40,385 nucleotides of DNA. Origin: Chloroflexota bacterium (GTDB lineage: Bacteria; Chloroflexota; Anaerolineae; Aggregatilineales; Phototrophicaceae). Below are positions 11,786 to 19,506 of this stretch, piece after piece. The stretch is from the NCBI GenBank assembly GCA_014338005.1, contig QUBZ01000081.1, forward strand, positions 1 through 40,385, given 5' to 3'. The stretch's first letter is position 1; every line of letters starts with the position of its first letter. Below the pieces are notes generated by a model, which was given only the letters and a program-made list of their open reading frames with translations, was not told the DNA's origin and ran no database searches. The translations under genes and the position numbers were made by a program.

Positions 11786-11794
11786 ATTGTAGCA
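11786..11794 (-). promoter_or_regulatory. Extended -10 promoter candidate for ahcY
   Basis: Minus-strand TGC-TACAAT, an extended -10 element, 36 bases upstream of the ahcY ATG. No good -35 is present. Upstream, the octamer ACGTTTAC occurs twice in direct orientation (11802-11809 and 11826-11833), 24 bases apart, flanking the -35 region. Confidence 0.4.
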
Positions 11795-11834
11795 CACCAT
11801 AACGTTTACGCCAGTCGTTAAACCGACGTTTACT

Positions 11835-12815
11835 CTACGATACAGCCCGCTGTGTGGACTCCAACAGCGTATCCAGCAGGCCTTTATCATCGAACCGGGT
11901 GCGAAAACGCGCTACGAAGTCCGATCGGGAAAAGCTGTGATTCTGCGTGCCGACCTGTTCCAGCACATAAGTCGCGCACAGCGCGCCGACCTGCCCGGCA
12001 AGCTGGAGCGGCCAGCCGGCCACCAGGCCGCGCACCAGACCGGCGCGGAAGGCGTCGCCGACGCCAGTGGGGTCTTTGATCGCGTCGGTTGTAAAAGGCG
12101 GGACTTCGATCAACTCACCGCCGGCATAAATATGCGAGCCGCGCGCCCCCTGGGTAATGACCAGAATTTCGATGTTTCGCCGCAGATCGTTCAGGGTCTG
12201 TTCGGTTTTTTTGCAGATGATTTCGGCTTCGTAGGCATTAACGATCAGCGCATAAGCGCCCTGCATGTCCCGGTACAGTTCCTCGCCGGTCAGCCGGGGA
12301 ACCTGCTGGCTGGGGTCGTAGATAAAACGAATCTGCCGCTCGCGGCACTCCCGCGCCAGGTTCATCATCGCCTGGGGATCGTTGGGCGAAATGATGACCA
12401 TATCGGGCTGGCCGTCGAACACGTCGGCCAGCGTGTAATCTTTGGCATAGGCCATCGCGCCGGTATAAAACGAGGCGATCTGGTTATTGTCCAGGTCAGT
12501 ATTGGCGAAAAACGAGGCGGTAAATACGTGGTCAATCTGGCGGACGGTGCTGGTGTCCACCCCGGCGTTTTCCAGCCAGGCGCGGTATTCGGCAAAATCG
12601 CGCCCGACCGTTCCCATCAGCTTGGGGCGCAGGCCCATCAGGGCCAGGTTGAAGGCGATGTTAGCCGCCACGCCGCCCCAGTGTTTGGTCATTTCGTCCA
12701 CCAGAAAACTCAGGCTGACCTGATGAAGCTGCTCTCGAATGAAATAATCGGTGAAGCGCCCCGGAAAGCGCATGAGATAATCGTAGGCGATTGAGCCGGT
12801 GACTATAATATCCAT
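11835..12815 (-). CDS. PfkB family kinase, probable adenosine kinase
   Basis: 326-residue ribokinase-fold kinase. The N-terminal MDIIVTGSIAYDYLMRFPG and WGGVAANIAFNLA motifs belong to the sugar/nucleoside kinase fold. The C-terminal DPTGVGDAFRAG carries the catalytic Asp and anion hole. Chloroflexota/archaeal-type members without a clear fructokinase signature are often adenosine or broad nucleoside kinases. The gene is directly upstream of ahcY on the same strand, so phosphorylation of adenosine released from SAH is the simplest role, but this rests on context. Start ATG at 12813-12815, with only a weak Shine-Dalgarno. A sugar substrate cannot be excluded. Confidence 0.8.
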   Translation of the reverse strand: MDIIVTGSIAYDYLMRFPGRFTDYFIREQLHQVSLSFLVDEMTKHWGGVAANIAFNLALMGLRPKLMGTVGRDFAEYRAWLENAGVDTSTVRQIDHVFTASFFANTDLDNNQIASFYTGAMAYAKDYTLADVFDGQPDMVIISPNDPQAMMNLARECRERQIRFIYDPSQQVPRLTGEELYRDMQGAYALIVNAYEAEIICKKTEQTLNDLRRNIEILVITQGARGSHIYAGGELIEVPPFTTDAIKDPTGVGDAFRAGLVRGLVAGWPLQLAGQVGALCATYVLEQVGTQNHSFSRSDFVARFRTRFDDKGLLDTLLESTQRAVS

Positions 12816-12882
12816 TGGCTTTTTGGCGTCCTATCGTTTGGTTTTCGTGGAGGGTGTGCCTCCCCTACAAAAGCGACAAATG

Positions 12883-12891
12883 AGTATACCA
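12883..12891 (-). promoter_or_regulatory. Extended -10 promoter candidate for the PfkB kinase
   Basis: Minus-strand TGG-TATACT, an extended -10 with five of six consensus bases, about 68 bases upstream of the kinase ATG. The leader contains a small GGAGG/CCTCC hairpin near 12849-12863. The divergent nicotinate gene starts at 12948. Confidence 0.4.
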
Positions 12892-12947
12892 TAAGCCTTT
12901 GCGCGTTGTAGAATTAAATTTACGGCTTGGGCGGACGGGAACAAAAA

Positions 12948-14288
12948 ATGTCAGTTATAGATCATAAACTTTTGCAAACGGCGCTGCTGCGGTTAGACAT
13001 CGAAGGGCTGCGGCAGGGCCGGTACAGCGACAAATATTTTGAGAATGTTGTTCGTGTGCTGGAGCGCGCCCAGGCCGAAGGGTATACCTTTGCCGGGTTC
13101 AGCCCGCGCCCGGTTTCGACGGGTGGCACGCCGATAATGGTGGGGAATATTCAGGTCGAAGCGCAGGTTTTTAACCGCCGCGCGCCGCGCGCGCTGGTCG
13201 CCGGTGTGGACGTGGCGCTGGCGATGCTGCGGCATACCACCGGCTATTATGAGGCCGGCGTTTTCCAGGAAACCTGGGCGGATTTAGAAGTTGAAGCGGT
13301 TGAGGACGGCGAGTTTACCTACTATGAAGGCGATACGGAGGATGTCGAGCCGGTTCTGAAAATCCGGGGGCGCTACCGCGATTTCGCGCTGCTGGAAACA
13401 CCCATTTTGGGCGTGTTAACCCGCGCCAGCCGCATCGCCACCAACGTTTATGAAGTGCTGGAAGTCGCGCGCGGCAAGCCGGTGCTGTTTTTCCCAGCGC
13501 GTTTTGACCTGCCGGAAACGCAGCCGATAGATGGTTATGCTTACTGGCTGGCGGTTAATCGTTACAATCAGGATACAGGCAGCCGGGTAACGCCGCTGGT
13601 CAGCACCGACGCGCAAGGGGCGTGGTGGAACGGGCGCGGCGGCGGGACTGTGCCGCACGCGCTGATCGCCTGTTTTCTGGCCGATACGGTAGAAGCGATG
13701 GTCGCTTTTGCCAAATATGTGCCGGTGGATGTGCCGCGCATCGCGCTGGTGGATTTTAATAACGATACGGTCGGCGCGTCGGTGGCGACGCTGCGGGCGT
13801 ACTGGCCGCGCTACCAGGCGGCGCTCATCGCAGGGAACGAGACGGAACGCAAACGCTGGACGCTGTACGGCGTGCGCCTGGACACAAGCGCGAACATGCG
13901 CGATGTTGCGCTTGCTCCGGGCGAGGGTTACGGCGTCAGCCCGGAACTGGTGCGCGCCGTCCGCCAGGCGCTGGATACGGCCTGGCAGGATTGGAATGTG
14001 TCGGAGGAGATGGCCGAGACCGCGCAGGCGTTCTGCCGCGCTGTCAAAATCGTCGTCAGCGGGGGGTTCGACCGTGACAAGATCGAACGGTTCGAGTCGG
14101 AGGGTGTGCCGGCGGACATCTACGGCGTCGGGTCAACCTTTTTGCGTAATGAGTCCCGCACCAATACTGATTTCACGATGGACGTGGTTCGCATCCGGCT
14201 GAATGGGCGGTGGGTGGATATGGCAAAACTGGGACGCAAACCCAACGATAACCCGAACCTGAAGCCGGTAGACCTGGGGCAGTTTTAA
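12948..14288 (+). CDS. pncB: Nicotinate phosphoribosyltransferase
   Basis: 446 residues from ATG at 12948, preceded by GGACGGGA; a TTG seven codons earlier is less likely. The type II phosphoribosyltransferase barrel is recognisable from SGGFDRDKIERFES, GVGSTFLRNESRTN, TDFTMDVVRI and the ending GRKPNDNPNLKPVDL. The enzyme joins nicotinate to PRPP, giving nicotinate mononucleotide in the Preiss-Handler route to NAD. It is slightly shorter than E. coli-type enzymes and closer to the short bacterial/archaeal form. A nicotinamidase lies two genes on, on the opposite strand. A CpaF-like gene follows 13 bases downstream and is probably co-transcribed. Confidence 0.9.
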   Translation: MSVIDHKLLQTALLRLDIEGLRQGRYSDKYFENVVRVLERAQAEGYTFAGFSPRPVSTGGTPIMVGNIQVEAQVFNRRAPRALVAGVDVALAMLRHTTGYYEAGVFQETWADLEVEAVEDGEFTYYEGDTEDVEPVLKIRGRYRDFALLETPILGVLTRASRIATNVYEVLEVARGKPVLFFPARFDLPETQPIDGYAYWLAVNRYNQDTGSRVTPLVSTDAQGAWWNGRGGGTVPHALIACFLADTVEAMVAFAKYVPVDVPRIALVDFNNDTVGASVATLRAYWPRYQAALIAGNETERKRWTLYGVRLDTSANMRDVALAPGEGYGVSPELVRAVRQALDTAWQDWNVSEEMAETAQAFCRAVKIVVSGGFDRDKIERFESEGVPADIYGVGSTFLRNESRTNTDFTMDVVRIRLNGRWVDMAKLGRKPNDNPNLKPVDLGQF

Positions 14289-14301
14289 AGGAGAGCAGCA
14301 G

Positions 14302-15603
14302 ATGACATCAGATGAGCAGAAACCGCCCGGCGGGGAAGCGAGCCGCCAGCCGCATTTGATTCCCGGTCAGATGGGACGGCGTTTGTACTCGATGGCGGCG
14401 CTGGCCGAACGCATCGAGGCCGCATTTATCGAAGAATACGGGCTGGATTCGCCGGCGCTGCGCGAGGCCGATACCCCGGCCCGCCGCTTAAAACTGGTGC
14501 TGGGGACAGCCGATTATATCCTGGCGGTCGAATCGGTGCAGCTTTCGACGGCGGAAAAAGCCGACCTGGTGGGCCGGGTTTACAGCGACCTGTTCGGCTA
14601 CGGACCGCTGGATGCGCTGTTTTTGGACGAGCGCGTGACGACCATCGCTCTGGAGGGCGCCGATCAGGCGGCGGTGCGCTACGGCCACGATGACCTGACG
14701 GCGCTGGGCGCGATTTTTCAGGACGAAGGGCATCTGCGGCGTGTATTAAAACGGCTGCTGCGAGATGCGGGCGCGGAGCTGCGCGACGATCAGCCGTATA
14801 TCGAAACCGGCCTGCGGGTGGGCGACCGCCCGGTGGGGATCAATCTGGTTGCGCCGCCGGTGACGCTGCGGCTAACCGCCGATATTCGTGTGCATCCGGC
14901 CAGGCTGCCGGATGCCGACAGCTTGGTGGAAAGCGGCTTCTGGACGCCGCAGGCCGGCGCGCTTTTGAAAGCGCTGGCGGCTTCGCCACACGGCCTGATA
15001 ATCGTCGGCGAGCCGGAGTCCGGCAAAACGACCCTGCTGAGCCTGCTGGCCGGGTGGCTGCCGCAGCCGGAGCGGGCGCTGGCGGTCGAGCGGGCGGGCG
15101 AACTGCGCCTGCCGCCGCAGATAGAGCGGCTGGCGGCGCGCTGGCCGGTGGGGGATGCGCCCGGTGTTTCGTTTGGAGAGCAGATCGGGCGCGCGCTGGG
15201 TTTGCAGCCGGGCTGCCTGCTGCTGGACGAGGTGCGCGCCGACGAGCCGCTGAGCATCGCGCCGCTGCTGACCAAGCCGGACGCGCCCCGCCTGATCTGG
15301 TCGTTTCGTGGGCCGATTTTCGAAAAACGCCTGAGCAGCGCCCTGGGGATGCTGGCCCGCCGCGCCGACATGAGCCAGAGCGAGGATATGGTGCGCGCGC
15401 TGTACCGGCGGCTGCCGTTTGTTGTGACCGTCAATCGTCTAAACGGCGCGCTCCGCCTGTGGAGTATCGGCGAATGGCAGTTTAAACACAGCCCGGATTA
15501 CCCGACTTATGTGCCGCTGATGCGAATCGAAAGCGGCGAACTGCGGCTTACCGGGGAACGCCCGGCGCAGGCGCTTGACCTGCCCGAATCGTTCTGGGGG
15601 TAA
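14302..15603 (+). CDS. Orphan CpaF/TadA-like P-loop ATPase, degenerate
   Basis: 433 residues, ATG preceded by GGAG. N-terminal helical part, then FGYGPLDALFLDERVTTIAL as in CpaF-type secretion ATPases. Walker A is GEPESGKTT (about 236-244). The Walker B region CLLLDEVRADEPLSI aligns with the CpaF VGEVRGxEALD segment but has DE instead of GE. The following His box (TTLHANS type) is replaced by LIWSFRGPIFEK. Secretion ATPases power pilus or type II/IV assembly, yet no pilin, TadB/TadC, prepilin peptidase or secretin is nearby. The loss of signature residues suggests a changed role, perhaps regulatory. It is co-oriented with pncB and converges on pncA with a 12-base gap. Confidence 0.75.
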   Translation: MTSDEQKPPGGEASRQPHLIPGQMGRRLYSMAALAERIEAAFIEEYGLDSPALREADTPARRLKLVLGTADYILAVESVQLSTAEKADLVGRVYSDLFGYGPLDALFLDERVTTIALEGADQAAVRYGHDDLTALGAIFQDEGHLRRVLKRLLRDAGAELRDDQPYIETGLRVGDRPVGINLVAPPVTLRLTADIRVHPARLPDADSLVESGFWTPQAGALLKALAASPHGLIIVGEPESGKTTLLSLLAGWLPQPERALAVERAGELRLPPQIERLAARWPVGDAPGVSFGEQIGRALGLQPGCLLLDEVRADEPLSIAPLLTKPDAPRLIWSFRGPIFEKRLSSALGMLARRADMSQSEDMVRALYRRLPFVVTVNRLNGALRLWSIGEWQFKHSPDYPTYVPLMRIESGELRLTGERPAQALDLPESFWG

Positions 15604-15615
15604 AACCTGCCGGCA

Positions 15616-16338
15616 CTACGGGCAAATCTCCGTCACCACTTCGATGCCGTTCAGCATCATGTGATACAGGAATACCAGATGCAAAAATTCGGCGTCGTGC
15701 GGCACTATGCCCAGTTCGGCGGCGCGTTCCACCGGCATATCGTAGGTGTCAACCGTGTTCACCGGCAGGATGACCCGAACGCCCCGGCGCTGGTGCTGGT
15801 TGGCCGAGATACGCATGTGCATCGCCAATTGGTGTGTACACAGGTCGGTGCAGTCCCCGACGATAATCCAGTTGGTAATGTGCGGGCGCGCCTGAACCCA
15901 GTCATCAAAACCCGGAGCCAGGCCGCTGTTGATCGAATTTTTGGGGATGATCGTGAGCCGGTCAAAAAACGGCAGGGCTTTAAATGCCTCAACCGTCTCG
16001 GACTCGACCGTGCCGCGCACACAGTGAACGCCGTATTGGGCAAATTCGACGGCATCTTCGGGATGTGTATCCTGGGTCAGGGCGATGTCGCGCACGCCCT
16101 GTTCCCAGGCCAGTTGGAACAGGCGCGTGATCGGCTCGACAATTGCGTTAACGCGCGGCGAGGCCAGCGGCCCAACCGTGCAGAAGCCTTTAATCACGTC
16201 TACCGAGATAATGCCGACTGTATGCGGGTCCGGCTGCGTGAGCGTGGACAATGACAGTGGTTGCAGGCCGGCTTTCCAGTCCAGCATCCATTGAATGAAC
16301 GGTTTGCTCTGGTCTATGAAGGTCTGGATAGGGGGCAT
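15616..16338 (-). CDS. Nicotinamidase / isochorismatase family hydrolase
   Basis: 240 residues from ATG at 16336-16338, chosen because GGAGGG lies about 12 bases upstream; a longer frame to 16494 would run through a terminator hairpin. The cysteine-hydrolase triad is visible: Asp47 in SVDVIKGFC, Lys133 in IIPKNSINSG and Cys167 in GDCTDLCTHQLAM. TQDTHPED (88-95) supplies metal ligands as in PncA. Nicotinamidase deamidates nicotinamide to nicotinate, the substrate of the phosphoribosyltransferase at 12948-14288, so the two form a salvage step. An isochorismatase-like substrate is the alternative. Confidence 0.85.
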   Translation of the reverse strand: MPPIQTFIDQSKPFIQWMLDWKAGLQPLSLSTLTQPDPHTVGIISVDVIKGFCTVGPLASPRVNAIVEPITRLFQLAWEQGVRDIALTQDTHPEDAVEFAQYGVHCVRGTVESETVEAFKALPFFDRLTIIPKNSINSGLAPGFDDWVQARPHITNWIIVGDCTDLCTHQLAMHMRISANQHQRRGVRVILPVNTVDTYDMPVERAAELGIVPHDAEFLHLVFLYHMMLNGIEVVTEICP

Positions 16339-16370
16339 TAGTTTATCTTCCCTCCAAGATAACAGAACGC

Positions 16371-16397
16371 AAAGGCGGGTTGTTTGACCCGCCTTTT
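16371..16397 (-). terminator. Terminator-like hairpin between dsbA-like gene and nicotinamidase
   Basis: Perfect 10-base stem AAAGGCGGGT / ACCCGCCTTT with a 6-base loop, 18 bases past the DsbA-like stop. The U-tract is short (TTTGCGTTCTGTT). It lies only about 30 bases before the nicotinamidase start, so it could also attenuate that gene. Confidence 0.65.
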
Positions 16398-16414
16398 GTT
16401 TACTGCCCGTGTTT

Positions 16415-17131
16415 TTACGAGCTGGCCTGAATGACAGCAGCCAGGACTTCGTATGGCACGCCGCCGCGATCCCAACGCTGACCGCCGAATTCAATCCAGC
16501 CCAGATCGCCGCTGCCAGTGCGGATCATCACGGCGGGCGTGCCGGTGACGCCGGCACGCTGGCCGAGCGCGATGTCCGTATCCACCTGCTTTTGCGACTG
16601 CGCGCAGGCCAGCGCCTGGTTGTAATCCAGTCCGAGTTCCTGGGCGACCACGCGGCCTGAATTACCGTCATAACGCCCGGTGGATGCCATCTGGTAAAAA
16701 CGGTCTTTCGCGTCCCAGAAAGCGCCCTCGCGCTGGTTATCCAGGCAGACCGCGATCTGCCCCATAAAATAGGTTAACTCGCGCCCGGCAGTAGGGAACG
16801 TCCGGTATTCGAACTTGGCCTTGCCGGTTTTGACGTACTCGTCCATAAAGCGTTCAACGGTACTTAAATAATCAATGCAGTGCGAGCAGGCGTAATCGGC
16901 AAATTCGACAATGGTTACAGGCGCATCCGGGTTACCCAGGACAAAACCGCCGTCCGGCAGGCGGGAGCGGGCGATACCGTCATAGCTGGTCGGCGTTACG
17001 GCTGCCGCATTGTTCGACAGCAGGATTGCCGCGCCGGCGGCGATGACCGCGACGCCGATAATCACGGCGATGATAAGCAGGTTTCGAGATGATGCGCTGC
17101 GAGCAGAAGTTGACTGAATCGGGGTTTCCAT
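16415..17131 (-). CDS. Membrane-anchored DsbA-like thiol oxidoreductase
   Basis: 238 residues. One N-terminal membrane segment (about 18-40, rich in Ile/Val/Ala) anchors an extracytoplasmic thioredoxin-fold domain of the Thioredoxin_4/DsbA type. The domain opens GNPDAPVTIVEFADYACSHC, with the CxxC at Cys82/Cys85 (CSHC). The cis-proline loop appears as GVTGTPAVMI. Such proteins catalyse disulfide formation or supply thiols outside the membrane. The partner (DsbB or VKOR) is not in this window. A terminator-like hairpin follows the stop. The divergent phosphorylase gene starts 150 bases upstream. Confidence 0.9.
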   Translation of the reverse strand: METPIQSTSARSASSRNLLIIAVIIGVAVIAAGAAILLSNNAAAVTPTSYDGIARSRLPDGGFVLGNPDAPVTIVEFADYACSHCIDYLSTVERFMDEYVKTGKAKFEYRTFPTAGRELTYFMGQIAVCLDNQREGAFWDAKDRFYQMASTGRYDGNSGRVVAQELGLDYNQALACAQSQKQVDTDIALGQRAGVTGTPAVMIRTGSGDLGWIEFGGQRWDRGGVPYEVLAAVIQASS

Positions 17132-17190
17132 GATGATTTACCGTTAATCGCTGGACACAAAATAGGGTTAAATTTTGATTCTTACGCAAG

Positions 17191-17220
17191 TTGGCCGGGT
17201 AATCAAGTGAGCGTTATATT
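17191..17220 (+). promoter_or_regulatory. Promoter candidate for pyrimidine-nucleoside phosphorylase
   Basis: TTGGCC at 17191-17196, an 18-base spacer and TATATT at 17215-17220, followed by a GC-rich leader in which GCCCGCC and GGCGGGT can pair. AGGAG precedes the ATG pair at 17281/17284. Confidence 0.4.
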
Positions 17221-17280
17221 AGAAGCCCGCCAGAGGCGGCGAGCCTGGGAACAGGAGGGCGGGTTAGGACAGGAGCGAAA

Positions 17281-18498
17281 ATGATGCGCGCTGTGGACAT
17301 TATCGCCAAAAAACGCGACGGTGGGGCGTTGAGCGCCGATGAAATCGCCTGGTTCGTGCGAGGTTATGCGCGCGGCGACGTGCCGGATTATCAGGCTGCT
17401 GCATTTTTGATGGCGGTTTTCATCCAGGGCATGTCCCGCGAGGAAACCGTCAACCTGACGCTGGCGATGGCGCGCTCCGGCGACGTGCTGGATTTGTCGG
17501 ACATCGCCGATTACGCGGTAGACAAACATTCGTCCGGCGGCGTGGGCGATAAAACGACGCTGGTGGTGCTGCCGCTGGTGGCGGCCTGCGGCGTGCCGGT
17601 CGCCAAGATGAGCGGGCGCGGCCTGGGTTTTTCCGGCGGCACGCTGGATAAATTAGAAAGTTTTGCCGGGTATAACGTCCAGCTTTCCAACGAGGAATTT
17701 CGCCGCCTGGCGCGGCAGAACGGCATCGTGCTGGCCGGGCAGTCGCACGATCTGGCGCCGGCGGACGGCAAACTGTACGCGCTGCGCGACGTGACCGCCA
17801 CTGTACCCAGCCTGCCGCTGATCGCCAGCAGCATTATGAGCAAAAAAATCGCCGCCGGGGCCAACGGCATCGTGCTGGACGTTAAGGTGGGTCGGGGGGC
17901 GTTTATGACCAACCTGGATGACGCGCGCGCCCTGGCGCAGATTATGGTGGACATCGGCGTGGACGCCGGGCGCGATATGATCGCCGTGCTTTCCGACATG
18001 AACCAGCCGCTCGGTTGTGCTGTAGGCAACGCGCTGGAAGTGGCCGAAGCGATAGAGGCGCTGAACGGCGGCGGCCCGGCGGATTTGCGCGAACACTGCC
18101 TGGAAGTGGCCGGATACATGCTGCGCCTATACGGGCGCGGGCGGCGCTGGACGGATGCCGCCGAAACGCGCGCCGATCTGGAAGCGTGCCTGCACCGGGG
18201 CGAAGCTCTGGCGAAATTCCGGCGGATGGTCGAGGCGCAGGGCGGGGATGCCGGCATGGTGGATGACCCGGCGCGGCTGCCGGCGGCGCGGTTGGTGGAG
18301 CCGTTCGCCGCCCCGCAGTCTGGTTTCATCGCCCAGGCCGCCGCCGACAAAATCGGCATCGCGTCGTTTGAACTGGGCGCGGGGCGCGAGAAAAAAGGCG
18401 ACCCGGTTGATCTAGCGGTCGGCCTCAAAATCCATGTGAAAGTGGGCGACCGGGTGGAACGCGGCGCGCCGCTGGCGACCATTTACTTACGCCAATGA
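17281..18498 (+). CDS. Pyrimidine-nucleoside (thymidine) phosphorylase, frameshifted near 3' end
   Basis: 405 residues as read, against about 430-440 for the family. The signature is clear: DKHSSGGVGDKTTL, KMSGRGLGFSGGTLDKLES and the central LPLIASSIMSKKIAAGANG. The enzyme phosphorolyses thymidine, uridine or deoxyuridine, giving base and (deoxy)ribose-1-phosphate. The C-terminal beta domain should continue past PLATIY with a conserved ANDE segment. Instead this frame gives LRQ and stops at 18496-18498. The missing tail is intact in the +1 frame to 18622 (separate entry). A duplicated TTAC at 18483-18490 explains the shift. Restored length would be about 445 residues. Either a recent mutation or a sequence error is possible. 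Confidence 0.9.
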   Translation: MMRAVDIIAKKRDGGALSADEIAWFVRGYARGDVPDYQAAAFLMAVFIQGMSREETVNLTLAMARSGDVLDLSDIADYAVDKHSSGGVGDKTTLVVLPLVAACGVPVAKMSGRGLGFSGGTLDKLESFAGYNVQLSNEEFRRLARQNGIVLAGQSHDLAPADGKLYALRDVTATVPSLPLIASSIMSKKIAAGANGIVLDVKVGRGAFMTNLDDARALAQIMVDIGVDAGRDMIAVLSDMNQPLGCAVGNALEVAEAIEALNGGGPADLREHCLEVAGYMLRLYGRGRRWTDAAETRADLEACLHRGEALAKFRRMVEAQGGDAGMVDDPARLPAARLVEPFAAPQSGFIAQAAADKIGIASFELGAGREKKGDPVDLAVGLKIHVKVGDRVERGAPLATIYLRQ

Positions 18499-18622
18499 CG
18501 AAAACCGTCTGGCGGCCTGCCGCGCGCGCCTCGAAAGCGCGTTCGTTTTCAGCGACAGCCCGGTGAAGGCGCTGCCGCTGTTTTACGATACGCTCTACGG
18601 CGCGGCTTCGGCGGGCGTTTGA
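18487..18622 (+). other. Out-of-frame C-terminal tail of the nucleoside phosphorylase
   Basis: Reading +1 after the TTACTTAC repeat gives an open tail of about 43 residues, starting ANDENRLAACRARLES and ending with TGA at 18620-18622. ANDE directly after the PLATIY strand and LPLFYDTLYG near the end match what the family has at this point. The tail keeps coding character, so the shift is recent or artefactual. It overlaps the 3' end of the convergent lipoprotein gene by 28 bases. Confidence 0.75.
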
Positions 18623-19506
18623 GACGCGGGGACGAGGCACATCTGCTGCCGGCGTTCCAGGCAGATTTCGTCATAGATGTAATAATGCAGCGGCGCATCC
18701 TGCCACCAGCCGTCCTCAAAACGAATCAGGCCGTTGTAACCATCGTAGGTGATGTTAGACAGTGTCACCTTCAGATTCTCATCCGGGCTTCGCACAGCCA
18801 TAAACAACAGGCCGAAAGCATCGTAGGTCAGGGTCGCCAGCGGCCCCGGATGCGGCACAAACAGGCCGGTCTGCCGGTAGCGTTCGGCAAAAGCCGCGTC
18901 CGGCAGGGCAGCGTTGGACAAAATTTTCACCTCGGCGGGTGATGGGCGCAGGTGTATGAACTGTTCCAGCGCAAAAACTTCGCCACCCACCAGCGGCGCT
19001 TCGAGCCGGGCGGCTTCGGTCACTTCGATGCGCGCGCCGATGGTGAGCATTTGTGCCAGTTGGGGACTCGCCAGCATAAAAACGCCGTCCGTTTGAGGCT
19101 GCCCGCCCCAGCCGCCAGCGATTATCATCGGTGTATCGCCCAGCGCGCGCTGTGTTTCCGGCGCGACGGCGGCGTAACCCAGGGCGACGACCGCCTTCAC
19201 CAGCGGGTCGCCGGCCAGGGCGCGGGCGCGATCTGCTGCGCTGGCGGCGCTGCCGCCGTCGTCAATCGCCAGCAGTTCAACCGATGCATCGCCAAAATCC
19301 AGCGCGGCCAGCCTCGCGGCGTACAGGGCTTGATAACCAACCTCCCGATAGCGTCCCTCGAACGGGGCCAGCAGCGCCACCCGGATGATGCCGCCCGGTT
19401 TCGCGCTGCAGGCAGCCAGAAGCAGCAGGATGCCGCACACGCCAATCCACAGCCACCGTTTGCCAGTAACTGACGACTGAAAACCGAGAACTGTTCTAGC
19501 AGCCAT
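18595..19506 (-). CDS. Periplasmic-binding-protein-like lipoprotein (type 1 fold)
   Basis: 303 residues from ATG at 19504-19506; a TTG at 19536 is the alternative. A lipoprotein signal ends GILLLLAAC (Cys33). The body starts IIRVALLAPFEGRYREVGYQALYAARLA, the usual opening of branched-chain-amino-acid/ABC type 1 solute-binding proteins. AVVALGYAAVAPETQRAL and TYDGYNGLIRFEDG fit that fold. It would bind a small ligand outside the membrane. No ABC permease or ATPase is adjacent, so it may be a sensor-like orphan. It is last in the alaS-to-mltG run, overlapping the mltG end by 11 bases, and its stop lies inside the tail of the convergent phosphorylase. Ligand unknown. Confidence 0.8.
   Translation of the reverse strand: MAARTVLGFQSSVTGKRWLWIGVCGILLLLAACSAKPGGIIRVALLAPFEGRYREVGYQALYAARLAALDFGDASVELLAIDDGGSAASAADRARALAGDPLVKAVVALGYAAVAPETQRALGDTPMIIAGGWGGQPQTDGVFMLASPQLAQMLTIGARIEVTEAARLEAPLVGGEVFALEQFIHLRPSPAEVKILSNAALPDAAFAERYRQTGLFVPHPGPLATLTYDAFGLLFMAVRSPDENLKVTLSNITYDGYNGLIRFEDGWWQDAPLHYYIYDEICLERRQQMCLVPASQTPAEAAP

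Noticed and set aside
17511..18482. Minus-strand open frame of 323 codons
   Set aside because: It is antisense to the nucleoside phosphorylase, which has clear family motifs on the plus strand. The composition (Ser/Arg/Pro-rich) is that of a shadow frame.
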